A DNA stretch of 64,000 bases from Salegentibacter sp. (GCA_017795085.1 CP051246.1:1366514-1430513), one strand, 5' to 3'; shown: positions 42,106 through 52,077, counted from the stretch's first letter. The notes: a model not told the origin generated them from the sequence alone. Numbers and translations: made by a program.

Positions 42106-44598
42106 ATGTCCCATACACTTTTTTCAATTTCAGAAAGGGAACTCTTTTTTGAACTATACACTGCTAAAGATGAAGCCGAGCTATTAGAGGTTATTGGTAG
42201 ATATCCAAATTTATTTGATGACTCTAATTGGAAACCTTTAGATAATAATCCAAGTAATTACGGGATTGTAAAAAATCAGCAATCCAACCCCATTGCTGCA
42301 TTAATAGAAAAGGTTACGAATTCCATTGATGCTTTACTTACCAAAAAATGTTATGAATCTGGAGTTAATCCAAAAAGTGCTGATGCTCCAAGATCTATGA
42401 ATGAGGCCATTGAAAAATTTTATCCAAATAATAATTGGGATTTGAACTCTCAAAAAAGGGCACAAGCGGAAGAAATACAAATCATTGCCGATGGAAAAGG
42501 ACCAAGGAGTAACAGAGCAAGTTATGATACTTCTGTTATTGTATATGATAATGGTGAAGGCCAGCACCCGAAGGATTTTGAAAAAACATTTTTATCCTTG
42601 GTTCGAGGTAATAAAAATGATGTTCATTTCGTACAGGGGAAATATAATATGGGCGGAAGCGGTTCTATAGTTTTCTGTGGTAAAAAGAGATTTCAATTAA
42701 TTGCTTCTAAAAAACACGATAATTCCGGTAATTTTGGTTTTACTTTAATAAGGGAACATCCAAAAAGGGTAACCGATCAAGCTAAGGAAACCTGGTACGA
42801 ATATTTACTCATAGACGGAAAAATCCCTTCTTTTCCTATTCAAAAACTGGATTTAGGACTAGAAAACAGGTTGTTTGAAACCGGTTCTATAATAAAAATG
42901 TACTCCTATCAATTTCCAAAAGGTTATTCCGGTTTCGCCCAGGATTTAAATCAAAGTATTAATGAATATTTATTTAATCCTGCTTTGCCAATTTTCACGA
43001 AAGATACCAAAGAGCGTTACCCGAATAATAAGGTGTTAGTGAAGGATTTGTATGGGTTGAAAAGAAGGTTGGCAAATGAAGAATCTGAATATTTGGAAGA
43101 GCGATTCTCAGAGGAGTTTGAAGACCAAAGTCGTTTTGGAAAGATGAAAGTATCTTGTTTTGTGTTTAAAACCAAAATTCGTGATTTTGATCTTAAAAGG
43201 TCAAAAGAAGTTATTCAAGACCGATATTTTAAAAATTCCATGGCGGTCTTATTTTCCTTGAATGGGCAGGTACATGGCCATTATACATCTGAATTTATCA
43301 CACGCTCCTTAAAGCTTAACCTTTTAAAAAGCCATTTACTGATTCATGTAGATTGTACTGAAATGAAGTATGAGTTTAGGAAAGAACTTTTTATGGCTTC
43401 CAGAGACCGTTTGAAAGATGGTGATGAAACTCAGTTTTTAAGATCGTATCTAGCCAAGCAATTAAGTAAAAAAGATGGTCGCCTGGCAGAAATTGAAAAG
43501 CGCAGAAAACAGGCAGTTAATATTGACACTTCAGCAAATACCAGTGATCTTTTGAAGAATTTCACTAAGAATATGCCACTCGATTCTGAATTGATGAAGT
43601 TACTGGGAAAAACTTTTAAACTGGATCTAAAAGATCAAGAGAAGAAAAAACAAGAAGGCGGAAAAAAACCAAAGAAAACAGAAACCCAGCAAATTCCTTT
43701 TAAACCAGAACGTTTTCCTTCTATGTTTAAAGTAAGTGGAAAAAATAGTTCAGATGTCGTTGCCAAGATTCCTTTAGAAGGAGAAAAAATGATTAATTTT
43801 TCTACTGATGTGGAGAATGAATATTTTGACAGAAGTGAAGAACCTGGGGAGCTGAAAATTTCCATTCTAAATATTAAAAATAATGATAGTGAAGGTGGAA
43901 CAAAACCCGGTACACCCAAAGAACCTACTGAGATTTTTAATGTAGTAAAAAGTAGTCCCAATAAGGGATCGATAAAAATTGCGCTCAACCCTAAGGATCA
44001 ATTAAAAGTAGGAGATGCTGTGCAAATGAAAGTCGATCTTACAGCTCCAGGGAAAGATTTTACTGAAATGTTTTGGGTTATTATCACTGATAAGGAAAAA
44101 CCTAAAACAGAAATTCCAAAAGAAAAAGACGATAACGAGAACCTGGGTTTACCACAATTACTTTTCGCCTACGAAGAAATAGCCCCTGACCAAAAAGATG
44201 CAGTCTCCTGGGCGGGTGTAGAAGAGGCGACAGGCCTGGATATTGATTATTCCTCGGTAATGATCCCCGATGCCGAAGGTGACGCCTTAAAACGGATTTT
44301 TGTTAATATGGACAGTAAAGTGCTTATGAACTTTAAATCTAATTACAAGCATCCCAACCAGGAGCAAATACAGATTGCAAATAGAAAATATTATACTTCT
44401 GTTTATTTTCATGCATTGTTTCTTTATACGATAACCAAAAACAGAGGCTACCAAATATCCCAAAAAATAGAGGGTAAAGAGACCCCAGAAAATATTGATT
44501 TAGGAACTTATTTAAAAGATCTTTTTGATCACTACTATTCCACCTTTATTTTGAACTTTGGAGGGATGGAAGAAATGATGCAGGGTATTGGGGAATAA
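42106..44598 (+). CDS. GHKL-type ATPase (HSP90/MORC-like) of a putative defence system
   Basis: 830 aa. The Bergerat ATP-binding fold is clear: N box NPIAALIEKVTNSIDALL (Asn72, Asp75), G1 box IVYDNGEGQHPKDF near residue 150 and G2 box YNMGGSGS near 182. A linker rich in Lys (KDQEKKKQEGGKKPKK) follows at about 505-525, then a beta-sandwich domain and a helical C-terminus. No HNH or other nuclease motif is evident. It is convergent with the Ssp-like operon, ending 111 bases from the kinase stop. It may be an effector or accessory of that system, or an independent one. Confidence 0.7.
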   Translation: MSHTLFSISERELFFELYTAKDEAELLEVIGRYPNLFDDSNWKPLDNNPSNYGIVKNQQSNPIAALIEKVTNSIDALLTKKCYESGVNPKSADAPRSMNEAIEKFYPNNNWDLNSQKRAQAEEIQIIADGKGPRSNRASYDTSVIVYDNGEGQHPKDFEKTFLSLVRGNKNDVHFVQGKYNMGGSGSIVFCGKKRFQLIASKKHDNSGNFGFTLIREHPKRVTDQAKETWYEYLLIDGKIPSFPIQKLDLGLENRLFETGSIIKMYSYQFPKGYSGFAQDLNQSINEYLFNPALPIFTKDTKERYPNNKVLVKDLYGLKRRLANEESEYLEERFSEEFEDQSRFGKMKVSCFVFKTKIRDFDLKRSKEVIQDRYFKNSMAVLFSLNGQVHGHYTSEFITRSLKLNLLKSHLLIHVDCTEMKYEFRKELFMASRDRLKDGDETQFLRSYLAKQLSKKDGRLAEIEKRRKQAVNIDTSANTSDLLKNFTKNMPLDSELMKLLGKTFKLDLKDQEKKKQEGGKKPKKTETQQIPFKPERFPSMFKVSGKNSSDVVAKIPLEGEKMINFSTDVENEYFDRSEEPGELKISILNIKNNDSEGGTKPGTPKEPTEIFNVVKSSPNKGSIKIALNPKDQLKVGDAVQMKVDLTAPGKDFTEMFWVIITDKEKPKTEIPKEKDDNENLGLPQLLFAYEEIAPDQKDAVSWAGVEEATGLDIDYSSVMIPDAEGDALKRIFVNMDSKVLMNFKSNYKHPNQEQIQIANRKYYTSVYFHALFLYTITKNRGYQISQKIEGKETPENIDLGTYLKDLFDHYYSTFILNFGGMEEMMQGIGE

Positions 44599-44709
44599 GA
44601 GATTAACTTACCAATTGAAGTTTATTTTCTATAGGTTTCAATAAACTGATAACTTGAGCAATATCAGTATATCTTCTTTTCTTAGAATAATTCAGCATAG
44701 TTCTTACAA

Positions 44710-45633
44710 TTACGTACAAAGTATTATTTTGAATATAACAATCTTGTCCTGTTTAAATACTCCCACTGGAGCATTGTTTTGGAGGATATACCAAAAAACT
44801 TTTCCTAATTGATAAATGTCTGATTGGTGATCAATTTTACAATCATGTTTATAATTGAAGTCAATTCCATCACATAAAAATTTATTCATCGCTTCTGGAG
44901 ATATCCATCCTCTAGGGCCTATAAAGTCATTATCCTGATCTATTTCTTCTTCCTCATCTCTTTCCGCCAAAAGGCCAAGATCTCCAATTTTCCATGTCTC
45001 ACCTACGATAAAAATATTATCAGGTTTAATATCTCGATGATAGTAACCTAATGATTTTAATTGTTCAATACCTTGAGATAAACTTAAACATAAATTAATT
45101 TTCTTTTTAAAACTTAAATTTACATTATTTTCTATGTAATCTCTTAAATCAGAATTGGCATATTCCATAGTATAATATAAATATTCTTCATACTTGTGGA
45201 TTTTTGAATTAAAGATTTTACAAGTTCCATCTTCAAAAATTGAGATAATATTTTGAAAATTTTTCTTTTTGCACTCCTTTAAAGCAGAAATTTCTTTAAT
45301 AAATCTTTTTTCTGCTTTTTTCCTTAAAAAAGGCTTTTTCGCTTTTGTATATTTTAAAATTTTAAGAATCCGGTCAGGCTCATCATACTCCACGTTAGTC
45401 ATTTTGATTCTTTGGCTTGCAAACAGTTTCAAAATAATAGAATTTCCACCTTTATTCTTTCCGGTAGAATTTAAATATGTAAAGTAATAGTCAGTGCCAT
45501 CTATATTTATCTGATTATCCTTAGGATCTAATGGATCTATTAGAAAATGATTGAATTTTCTTTTTTTAAATTCAAAATTTCTTATACTATCCCCAATCAG
45601 AGTTTTATTTTCAGGAAAAGTAAAATCAGACAT
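44710..45633 (-). CDS. Hanks-type Ser/Thr protein kinase in an Ssp-like operon
   Basis: 307 aa from the ATG at 45633, overlapping the upstream DUF262 gene by 8 bases. Kinase motifs: Gly-rich GKNKGG, Lys of IILK near residue 69, helix-C Glu in RFIKEISAL, HRDIKPDN near 199, DLG (in place of DFG) near 218, SPEA (APE-like) and DIYQLGKVFWY. The catalytic set looks complete. The C-terminal end (KIVIFKIILCT) is unlike a normal kinase C-lobe, so the gene may be slightly truncated or diverged. Last gene of the sspBCD-like operon, where it could act as effector or switch. Confidence 0.8.
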   Translation of the reverse strand: MSDFTFPENKTLIGDSIRNFEFKKRKFNHFLIDPLDPKDNQINIDGTDYYFTYLNSTGKNKGGNSIILKLFASQRIKMTNVEYDEPDRILKILKYTKAKKPFLRKKAEKRFIKEISALKECKKKNFQNIISIFEDGTCKIFNSKIHKYEEYLYYTMEYANSDLRDYIENNVNLSFKKKINLCLSLSQGIEQLKSLGYYHRDIKPDNIFIVGETWKIGDLGLLAERDEEEEIDQDNDFIGPRGWISPEAMNKFLCDGIDFNYKHDCKIDHQSDIYQLGKVFWYILQNNAPVGVFKQDKIVIFKIILCT

Positions 45634-46744
45634 TCTCAAATAAGTTTAAATCTATTAATTCATACTCATCAATTTTCTTTAGATCAATTTTTGATTCCCC
45701 AAATATACTTATCAAATATTCCAAAACGGATTGGTAAGTTTCATTCTTGTTTATGTCTCTATTTTTCAGAATAGAATTAAAAAACTTCAATCTATTTAGA
45801 CGGGCATTTTTTGAATTTGATTGAGAAACGCAATTATTAGCATACTCTCTGAGAGGAGGACAATCTTCATTCGTTGGTCTAATAAACTGCCTTCCTTCTT
45901 GATCTTTACCATCAATTAATAAAAGTATTTTGTATTGATATAATAGGGTATCTTTATTCAGATTGTTATTTTCATCTACAAAAGTAAAAAGTGTAAAGAA
46001 ATCATTTTTTTGTTTATACCGGGTCTTATTGATAGGTGTTATTTCATTGAAATCGTGAATGATATCTATAACCTTATGAAACTGATTTTTTAATTCTATA
46101 TACTCTTCATCACTTATGTCTTCTTCATACAGAGTGTTAACAGGATATTTTTTTTCTTTAATTCCCATTTTCAAATAACCAAGTAACTCCTCGACGAATG
46201 CTCTATCATTCATCCGTTTACTAGATGATTCAGTAAATAGATTTAGGTCAATAAATTTTTGATAAATCAGAACTTCATTTGCTAGTTTAAGAAAATTTTT
46301 ATCATAGTGTTCGGACTTATTGACTTCAGGCGTATTAAGCTGCTTACCTTTTTTATTAATTAATACGTAAAAGTCATTTAGTAATTTTTCATCTTGAACA
46401 TTCTTAATAAAAATGATCGGCAATTTATAATTTAAAAATTCGGATCTGACTTCATTAATTTTCTTTTTACCACTATTCTTACTAGAAGATATTTCTCCAT
46501 TAATAAAACTATAAATAGTAGTTGTTCTTTGCTGTCCATCCACCATATCAAAATTGCCGCTAGGTTTTTGGTAAATGAAGAAATTAGGTAAAGGAAAACC
46601 CTTTAAAATTGTATCAATCAATTCATTTTGATCTTTAGTCGACCATATAAAATTCCTTTGGTAGGAAGGGTTTAAATCAATTTTGTCATTGTTTAACCAA
46701 TTTACTAACTTCTCAATTGTGACTTCTTCAAATGAATAATCCAT
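45626..46744 (-). CDS. DUF262 (ParB-like) protein without HNH domain
   Basis: 372 aa. DUF262 landmarks: LNPSYQRNFIWS near residue 25 and the DGQQRTTTIYSF motif near residues 69-80, a ParB-like NTPase/nuclease fold. SspE, the restriction factor of SspABCD systems, has DUF262 plus a C-terminal DUF1524 HNH domain; here the C-terminal half is helical with no HNH residues. It starts directly at the stop of the SspD-like gene and overlaps the kinase gene, so it replaces SspE in position. Confidence 0.75.
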   Translation of the reverse strand: MDYSFEEVTIEKLVNWLNNDKIDLNPSYQRNFIWSTKDQNELIDTILKGFPLPNFFIYQKPSGNFDMVDGQQRTTTIYSFINGEISSSKNSGKKKINEVRSEFLNYKLPIIFIKNVQDEKLLNDFYVLINKKGKQLNTPEVNKSEHYDKNFLKLANEVLIYQKFIDLNLFTESSSKRMNDRAFVEELLGYLKMGIKEKKYPVNTLYEEDISDEEYIELKNQFHKVIDIIHDFNEITPINKTRYKQKNDFFTLFTFVDENNNLNKDTLLYQYKILLLIDGKDQEGRQFIRPTNEDCPPLREYANNCVSQSNSKNARLNRLKFFNSILKNRDINKNETYQSVLEYLISIFGESKIDLKKIDEYELIDLNLFENV

Positions 46745-47884
46745 TTATAAAAAACAAGTATTACAACCGTCCCTTTCAGTTCCTTCTAAAATGTCAAGAA
46801 GATAGGGGGAGGATTTAGATTTTTCTCTATTAGAGCGTTGGATATGCCCTTTTTTTATTTGTTTTACTCTTTCTGGTTTAATAAGTTCAGCGAGGGATTC
46901 ATTAGGCACCCAGGTAAATAATTCATCTTCATTTTCATATTTCATTGCCTCCTTATATAGTTCTGGGTGCTGTTCGTAAAGCCAGATCCACTCAATCTTT
47001 TGTTGAAAAAAACAAAAGAAGCAACCAGACCGGCTGCGGGCATATTCCCCTTTTTCTCCATCCACCTCAAATTCTATTTTTTCATAGTATTTTGGAACGC
47101 CTATACCGGATTCACGTAAGGTTCTAAAAATATCTTCTCTTATCAGTACATCTTCGTTGTCCAATAACTCAAAATCTATTTCTGTAGCCAGAGGATACTC
47201 TGTGGTTTTAAGAAAGTCAAAAACAGTTCTGTTAAATTCAGGAATTCCAAGATCAAGAGAATTCGAAATTTTCCTTTTCAGAAGCTTTTCTGTTTCGGCT
47301 TTATTATTGAGATTAAAATCAATAGGCTCATTTAAGAGATTCACAAAACGATCATACTTGTTTCCTTTGTGATAGGAATTTAGAAAGTCTTCAACTTGTT
47401 TTTGATTTTCTGGATCAAAGAATTTACTAAGTACATCATTACTCCAGATATTTCTTCTAAAAGGAAAAATAGATTGGATATTTGATTCCCTTGAAATATA
47501 CCCTTCTCTTTCTTCATCCCCTCTAATTCCTACATAAGAAATAGTTGGCTCTCCATTTACAAATTTTTCAAAAGGTTTTAATTTCATTAATGCGGTGCAC
47601 CAACGTGCTTGAGGAGAGGGTAAATATCCCCTAAATGATTTGTAGTAATAATCAAAAGGATTTTCATTGGAGTTTTTTAATTCCTCATTCTCCAATTTTA
47701 TGATTTTCTTACCCAAATATGATTCCAGGTTCTCAATCAATTGATAGGTTTCATCCAGTTCCTTACCGGTATCGCAGAAATAATATTCAAAATTTAAAGT
47801 TGGGTATTTATCGTTGAGGTAAATGGCTAAAGCAGCACTGTCCTTCCCTCCAGATATTCCCAATACGTGTCTTGGTTTACTCAT
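46745..47884 (-). CDS. sspD: PAPS-reductase/ATP-pyrophosphatase family protein, SspD-like (DndC-like)
   Basis: 379 aa. PP-loop motif GISGGKDSAAL at residues 9-19, then YYFCDTGKELDET, ARWCTALMKLKPFE and a C-terminal Cys pair GCFFCFFQQKIEW near residue 285. These are the signatures of DndC/SspD ATP-pyrophosphatases that activate the DNA phosphate for sulfur transfer in phosphorothioation. The Cys residues may hold an iron-sulfur cluster, as in DndC. It overlaps sspC by 8 bases and touches the DUF262 gene. SspA, the Cys desulfurase, is not in the window. Confidence 0.82.
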   Translation of the reverse strand: MSKPRHVLGISGGKDSAALAIYLNDKYPTLNFEYYFCDTGKELDETYQLIENLESYLGKKIIKLENEELKNSNENPFDYYYKSFRGYLPSPQARWCTALMKLKPFEKFVNGEPTISYVGIRGDEEREGYISRESNIQSIFPFRRNIWSNDVLSKFFDPENQKQVEDFLNSYHKGNKYDRFVNLLNEPIDFNLNNKAETEKLLKRKISNSLDLGIPEFNRTVFDFLKTTEYPLATEIDFELLDNEDVLIREDIFRTLRESGIGVPKYYEKIEFEVDGEKGEYARSRSGCFFCFFQQKIEWIWLYEQHPELYKEAMKYENEDELFTWVPNESLAELIKPERVKQIKKGHIQRSNREKSKSSPYLLDILEGTERDGCNTCFL

Positions 47885-50800
47885 TCTTCTCTAACTCTCG
47901 TTTCAACAGTGAAACTAATATAGGCATTTTAAGATTTTTATGCCCATCTAATTGCTTCGATATTTCCCTTAAAATATTTTCTATCTCAGCAGATTGATTT
48001 TTAGGAAATCTTATTATTTGACTTTTCCCTCCCTCTTCTTTAGATGTAAGATCTAGTTTAAAAAGTTCTTCATTCTTATTAATTGCTACTTTATTCAGGT
48101 CTACCAAGTTATCCAGTTCTCGAACATTAGTTAATAGCTTCTCTTTAAGTAACTTCTCGTCGCTATCTTTAATTTTGTTTAAACCTTTGCCAATTAGGGC
48201 CTGTCCCAGAGACATTAGAAAACTATCCCTGTCATCTAAATTTGAATTTATCCTCCAAAGCAACATCTTATGTTTTGCGAGGGCTTCGTGTTCTTTGACC
48301 GACTCAAATCGTTCTTTTAAAATATTCTTATATTCTGGAAAATCAACTCTCTGATTTATTATTTCATTTGTAATAAAAATTTCAAATCGATTAAGTAGAT
48401 CAGTAAAAGAGGCTTTTATTTCCTCAATTTTCTCCTGAAACTCTATAATGTATTCATCAAAGAGTTTATTGTTAGATGCCAATTCATTTAAGGAAAAACC
48501 CAAAGCTTCAGGAATATCTTCAAAGAATGTCTTTTCAGGGTCTTTTGCTTTACTAATTGAAGTTCTCAGTTTTATGGCCTCTGCAGATATAGTTTTTGTA
48601 GTTTTTCCATAATCAGTTAAATCCCTATAGAAAATAAGTAAGGGACGTATGCTTTCAATAAAAGAATCGGTATCTAAAGACTCCTTATTCTCTTGCTGTA
48701 AAAAATCCCGATATTTATTAAATAGATTAAGCCTTAAATTATTTAATTCGAAGCTTTTCACGTAATACTCCTTAGGATTTCTAGTCATCATATAAAGGGT
48801 ATTGTCCTCTAAATAGGGAATAAACCCCTGGTCTCCATATAAAGCAAAATCTCCTCTTTTAAGAAAAAGAAATGTAGGTACCCAAAAATCTATAACTCCT
48901 TGTTTAAGCTTCAAGGGAGCCTCGCTTAGACGCTCTATGAACGAAACTATACTCTTTTTTGAAGTTTTAGCATCATTCAAGAAGTTATTGCTTATCTCCC
49001 ATAAGAGAGCAAAATCATCAGTTTGTGGTTCCCTTAGGATATAACTTTCTCCTTTTTTATAATGAATACCAGTCTCTTTAAGAAGCGTATAATAAATAGT
49101 CTTTTCAGCTGGCCATTTATTTGCGTCAAATCCTAAATCTTCTTGTTCGTAATTATTTACTAAAGCCCGCCAATAGTTTCTTCGTGCAGTAGAAATTGCC
49201 GCTGAAACTTTATGCCTATTAAACAATTCATTATTAATTCGCGGAGTAGCGTTATAAATCTCCAGGCATAAATTTGAAAGTGTCTTATTAAAATCCCGCT
49301 TATTTTTTATTTTAAATTTATTTCCATTTGCATACCACTCCACTTTATCTGAATAAATATTATCCAAAACAAAATGGCTCAGTAAGGCTTCGTGACTTTT
49401 AATAATTGATTGTAATTCTTTGATGGCCACCCTGTCATTTTCATCTTTCATATCCTTAAGAACCTTCTTTGTCTTTTCAATCTCAAAGAGGGTTTCAAAA
49501 ATTCCGGTTGTATTTTGAAAATAACCAAACATTACCGCTTTATTCCTGCTATAAGTAATGATTTCCTGCTCATCAATCTGATTTTCCGTAAAAATCAAAT
49601 TAATGACCCCATCTATTTCCCCGGAGGGAATAGTAGCAGTTGGTTCGTTGGTTAATTCAAATTCAAATAATCTCGGTGTACCAAGTTGATAAGTTATGGC
49701 TTTGGCCGTTATAAGAGGAAAATCGAAGTGTGAATTCAATTGGGTTAACTTATCCATTGAACTGTCAATTCTCCGCTCAGCATCAGAAATAGCTTTTTCA
49801 ATATCAAGATCAGTTCCATCGAAAAGCTTAAAAGAATCATCAAAGGAAGTAAATCTTATTATTTTAGTTTTTCTAAGTAGTTCAATAGTTTTTTCTACCT
49901 CTTGACTTGAATGCTTTTGCCTGAAATAATTAAGAAAAAACGAAGTGTTCAGTTTAGAGCCTTTTTTTGAAAGAATAGCCAAAAGACCAAGACTTTTTAG
50001 AAATTTACTAGCAAGTTCTACATCTAAATTTTCAACTGTTTCAGAACGCTCGAGTGCATCTTTGATAGCTATCCAATTAGAATAATCAGGATTGGATTTA
50101 CTTATAATTAACTGGTAGAATTCAGTGAATAAGTAATCGTAAATATTAGCTAATCCAAATTCGCTTTTATCCCCTTCAATTTCTTGGAACTTAACAGACT
50201 TGAGAAAGGTGAATAAGGATCTTTCATTTTGACCATATCTCTGCAAAGCTAAAGCTAGGGTGTATCCACTAATTGCGGTAAGTGGAAATAATTGATTTTC
50301 TTCCTTACTCAAATAATCAGAGTTCAGGGAAAAGAGATTATACTCCTGAATTAATTGAGCATCACCGTTTGATTCATTTTCTTTTATGATTAAACTATTT
50401 TTTCTTAAATAAGCTATAGCTAGAAATAATAGTTGTTCCACAGGTTCGTTAAAAGTTAAGTCCTTAAACCTACCTTTAACTTTTTTCCACTCATTTAAAT
50501 TCTTCTCTGATAATTTATAACCATAAGATTCAAAACTCTGATGGATGGAAGTAAGGAGAAGGATATTTCTTTTTGGTGAATTCACGAATTCAGCTAAACT
50601 CTGAAGGAAATAAATTTCTTCTTCTGAACTATTTTTAGCAGCATACTCTAAAAATTTACCGAATTCATCTATTGCAATAACCAACAGACTATTTTGACTT
50701 TGCAATTTTTCATAACGTTGAAAAATACTATCAAAAAGCAGGCTATTATCCTCATTATCTTGAGGCCCTTTGAATTCTTGTTGAAGAGCAGTTTTTAAGG

Positions 50801-51074
50801 AAGAATATTCACCGATAATTTTTACAAATTCTACCTGACCATTATAGATAGTCTTGAAATATTCCTTTTCACCTTTAAGAGATTTTTCCAATGCCCAGAA
50901 AAATGCTGATTTTCCGGTTCCGAATGAACCTATCAAATTAAAAGCATGCGATCCCTGATCAAAATCTTCGAAAATTGCACTAGCCGTCTTATTCGCATTC
51001 GGAGTCACTAAATAATCAATATCAAGGCTACTGTCCCTAACAATATTTACAGATGGGGAGAGATTATTTTTCAT
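47877..51074 (-). CDS. sspC: Large P-loop ATPase, SspC-like
   Basis: 1065 aa. Walker A GSFGTGKS at residues 49-56 and Walker B LLVIAIDEFGKF with Asp136-Glu137, followed by a long helical body with few sequence landmarks. A large ATPase between a DUF4007 protein and an SspD-like protein is the arrangement of sspBCD, where SspC is needed for phosphorothioation. The start overlaps sspB by 11 bases and the end overlaps sspD by 8, so the trio is translationally coupled. Confidence 0.78.
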   Translation of the reverse strand: MKNNLSPSVNIVRDSSLDIDYLVTPNANKTASAIFEDFDQGSHAFNLIGSFGTGKSAFFWALEKSLKGEKEYFKTIYNGQVEFVKIIGEYSSLKTALQQEFKGPQDNEDNSLLFDSIFQRYEKLQSQNSLLVIAIDEFGKFLEYAAKNSSEEEIYFLQSLAEFVNSPKRNILLLTSIHQSFESYGYKLSEKNLNEWKKVKGRFKDLTFNEPVEQLLFLAIAYLRKNSLIIKENESNGDAQLIQEYNLFSLNSDYLSKEENQLFPLTAISGYTLALALQRYGQNERSLFTFLKSVKFQEIEGDKSEFGLANIYDYLFTEFYQLIISKSNPDYSNWIAIKDALERSETVENLDVELASKFLKSLGLLAILSKKGSKLNTSFFLNYFRQKHSSQEVEKTIELLRKTKIIRFTSFDDSFKLFDGTDLDIEKAISDAERRIDSSMDKLTQLNSHFDFPLITAKAITYQLGTPRLFEFELTNEPTATIPSGEIDGVINLIFTENQIDEQEIITYSRNKAVMFGYFQNTTGIFETLFEIEKTKKVLKDMKDENDRVAIKELQSIIKSHEALLSHFVLDNIYSDKVEWYANGNKFKIKNKRDFNKTLSNLCLEIYNATPRINNELFNRHKVSAAISTARRNYWRALVNNYEQEDLGFDANKWPAEKTIYYTLLKETGIHYKKGESYILREPQTDDFALLWEISNNFLNDAKTSKKSIVSFIERLSEAPLKLKQGVIDFWVPTFLFLKRGDFALYGDQGFIPYLEDNTLYMMTRNPKEYYVKSFELNNLRLNLFNKYRDFLQQENKESLDTDSFIESIRPLLIFYRDLTDYGKTTKTISAEAIKLRTSISKAKDPEKTFFEDIPEALGFSLNELASNNKLFDEYIIEFQEKIEEIKASFTDLLNRFEIFITNEIINQRVDFPEYKNILKERFESVKEHEALAKHKMLLWRINSNLDDRDSFLMSLGQALIGKGLNKIKDSDEKLLKEKLLTNVRELDNLVDLNKVAINKNEELFKLDLTSKEEGGKSQIIRFPKNQSAEIENILREISKQLDGHKNLKMPILVSLLKRELEKNE

Positions 51075-51912
51075 AGAATAAATTCAGGATTTCTAAAGGA
51101 GATATACGCTTTTTCAACTGTAACTCTTTTATACCGGCTTCACTATTATAGGTAATATCGTTTCGGTTTTCGGTTATCTCCACTAATTTATCTTCCAATT
51201 TATCTTTATCAAAACAAAAGATATTACCCACACCTCTCTTATCAGAATATAAACTATTAAAGCTTATAGAATCACCGTAGTTCGGGTTACTTAAAATTGC
51301 ATATAAAATCACTTCCCAAGGAATATTATCTTGAGCTGGATTTTCAACTCGATAAAGCTTTTGTTTTTGTTGGTTTAAACCAATTTCTCTTAAAAAAGAG
51401 AGTTCGGTCATTAATCCACTATAATTATCTTCTTTATTTTTTTCTTTACCAACACCGTAAGTCCTAGTAAAAACCGAGAAATCTTTTTCTAATATTTTTG
51501 TGTTCTGAGAAGAATCTAAACTTCTCACATAGGCTACAAATTGTTCCCGGGAAAATTCAGGTTTTAGCTTTCGAAATTCCCTAAATATCAAGTTATAAAT
51601 TGTAGCGTGATTTTCCGCGCAAAGTTTATAATGTAATAAGTACAATGTAGCTTCATTCTCCAAATAAGGATCCCAACCATTATTGGAAAATAACTTTTTA
51701 AATAAGGGATCAATGTTATTCTGGTCATTTGAAATTCCAAAAGCTTTTAACCAGAACCGAATAGAATTAACCATATTCCTTCCTACCCCTAGAGTAACAC
51801 CGGAGTCATCCCTAAATTTTTCTTCAGTTGAAATGTAATCGAAACCTTTTTTTAGCCAAAAAAGCCTACAATGAAAAGTATCATGCCCAGAAAATGTCAT
51901 TTTATCAGTCAT
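51064..51912 (-). CDS. sspB: DUF4007 protein, SspB-like
   Basis: 282 aa. N-terminal FSGHDTFHCRLFWLKKGFDY, then GVTLGVGRNMVNSIRFWLKAFGI, the DUF4007 signature. SspB proteins with this domain nick DNA at the modification motif in single-stranded phosphorothioation. First gene of a five-gene overlapping operon: DUF4007, ATPase, PAPS-reductase-like, DUF262, kinase. The promoter candidate is just upstream. Confidence 0.8.
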   Translation of the reverse strand: MTDKMTFSGHDTFHCRLFWLKKGFDYISTEEKFRDDSGVTLGVGRNMVNSIRFWLKAFGISNDQNNIDPLFKKLFSNNGWDPYLENEATLYLLHYKLCAENHATIYNLIFREFRKLKPEFSREQFVAYVRSLDSSQNTKILEKDFSVFTRTYGVGKEKNKEDNYSGLMTELSFLREIGLNQQKQKLYRVENPAQDNIPWEVILYAILSNPNYGDSISFNSLYSDKRGVGNIFCFDKDKLEDKLVEITENRNDITYNSEAGIKELQLKKRISPLEILNLFYEK

Positions 51913-51921
51913 AGTTTTACA

Positions 51922-51952
51922 AAAATATAAGTAAATAACTTAGAAACGACAA
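51922..51952 (-). promoter_or_regulatory. Candidate promoter of the Ssp-like operon
   Basis: Minus strand: TTG (51952-51950), a 20-base spacer and TATATTTT (51929-51922), close to TAnnTTTG, 10 bases before the sspB-like ATG. Modest match only. Confidence 0.35.
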
Positions 51953-52077
51953 TTATGGAGACTAGTTTTACACTGTTTTTTTAACCTCTTGGTGGAAGAT
52001 TATTTTTAAAGGTTTGAAGAAGAAGGGAATTTTAAAATTCTAATATTTTTACAATCTAATAATTTCAAATTACGATA

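Noticed and set aside
44710..51912. BREX, DISARM or classical Dnd system
   Set aside because: No methyltransferase, PglX/PglZ, helicase or DndB/DndD-type genes; DUF4007 with a DndC-like enzyme and large ATPase fits Ssp better.
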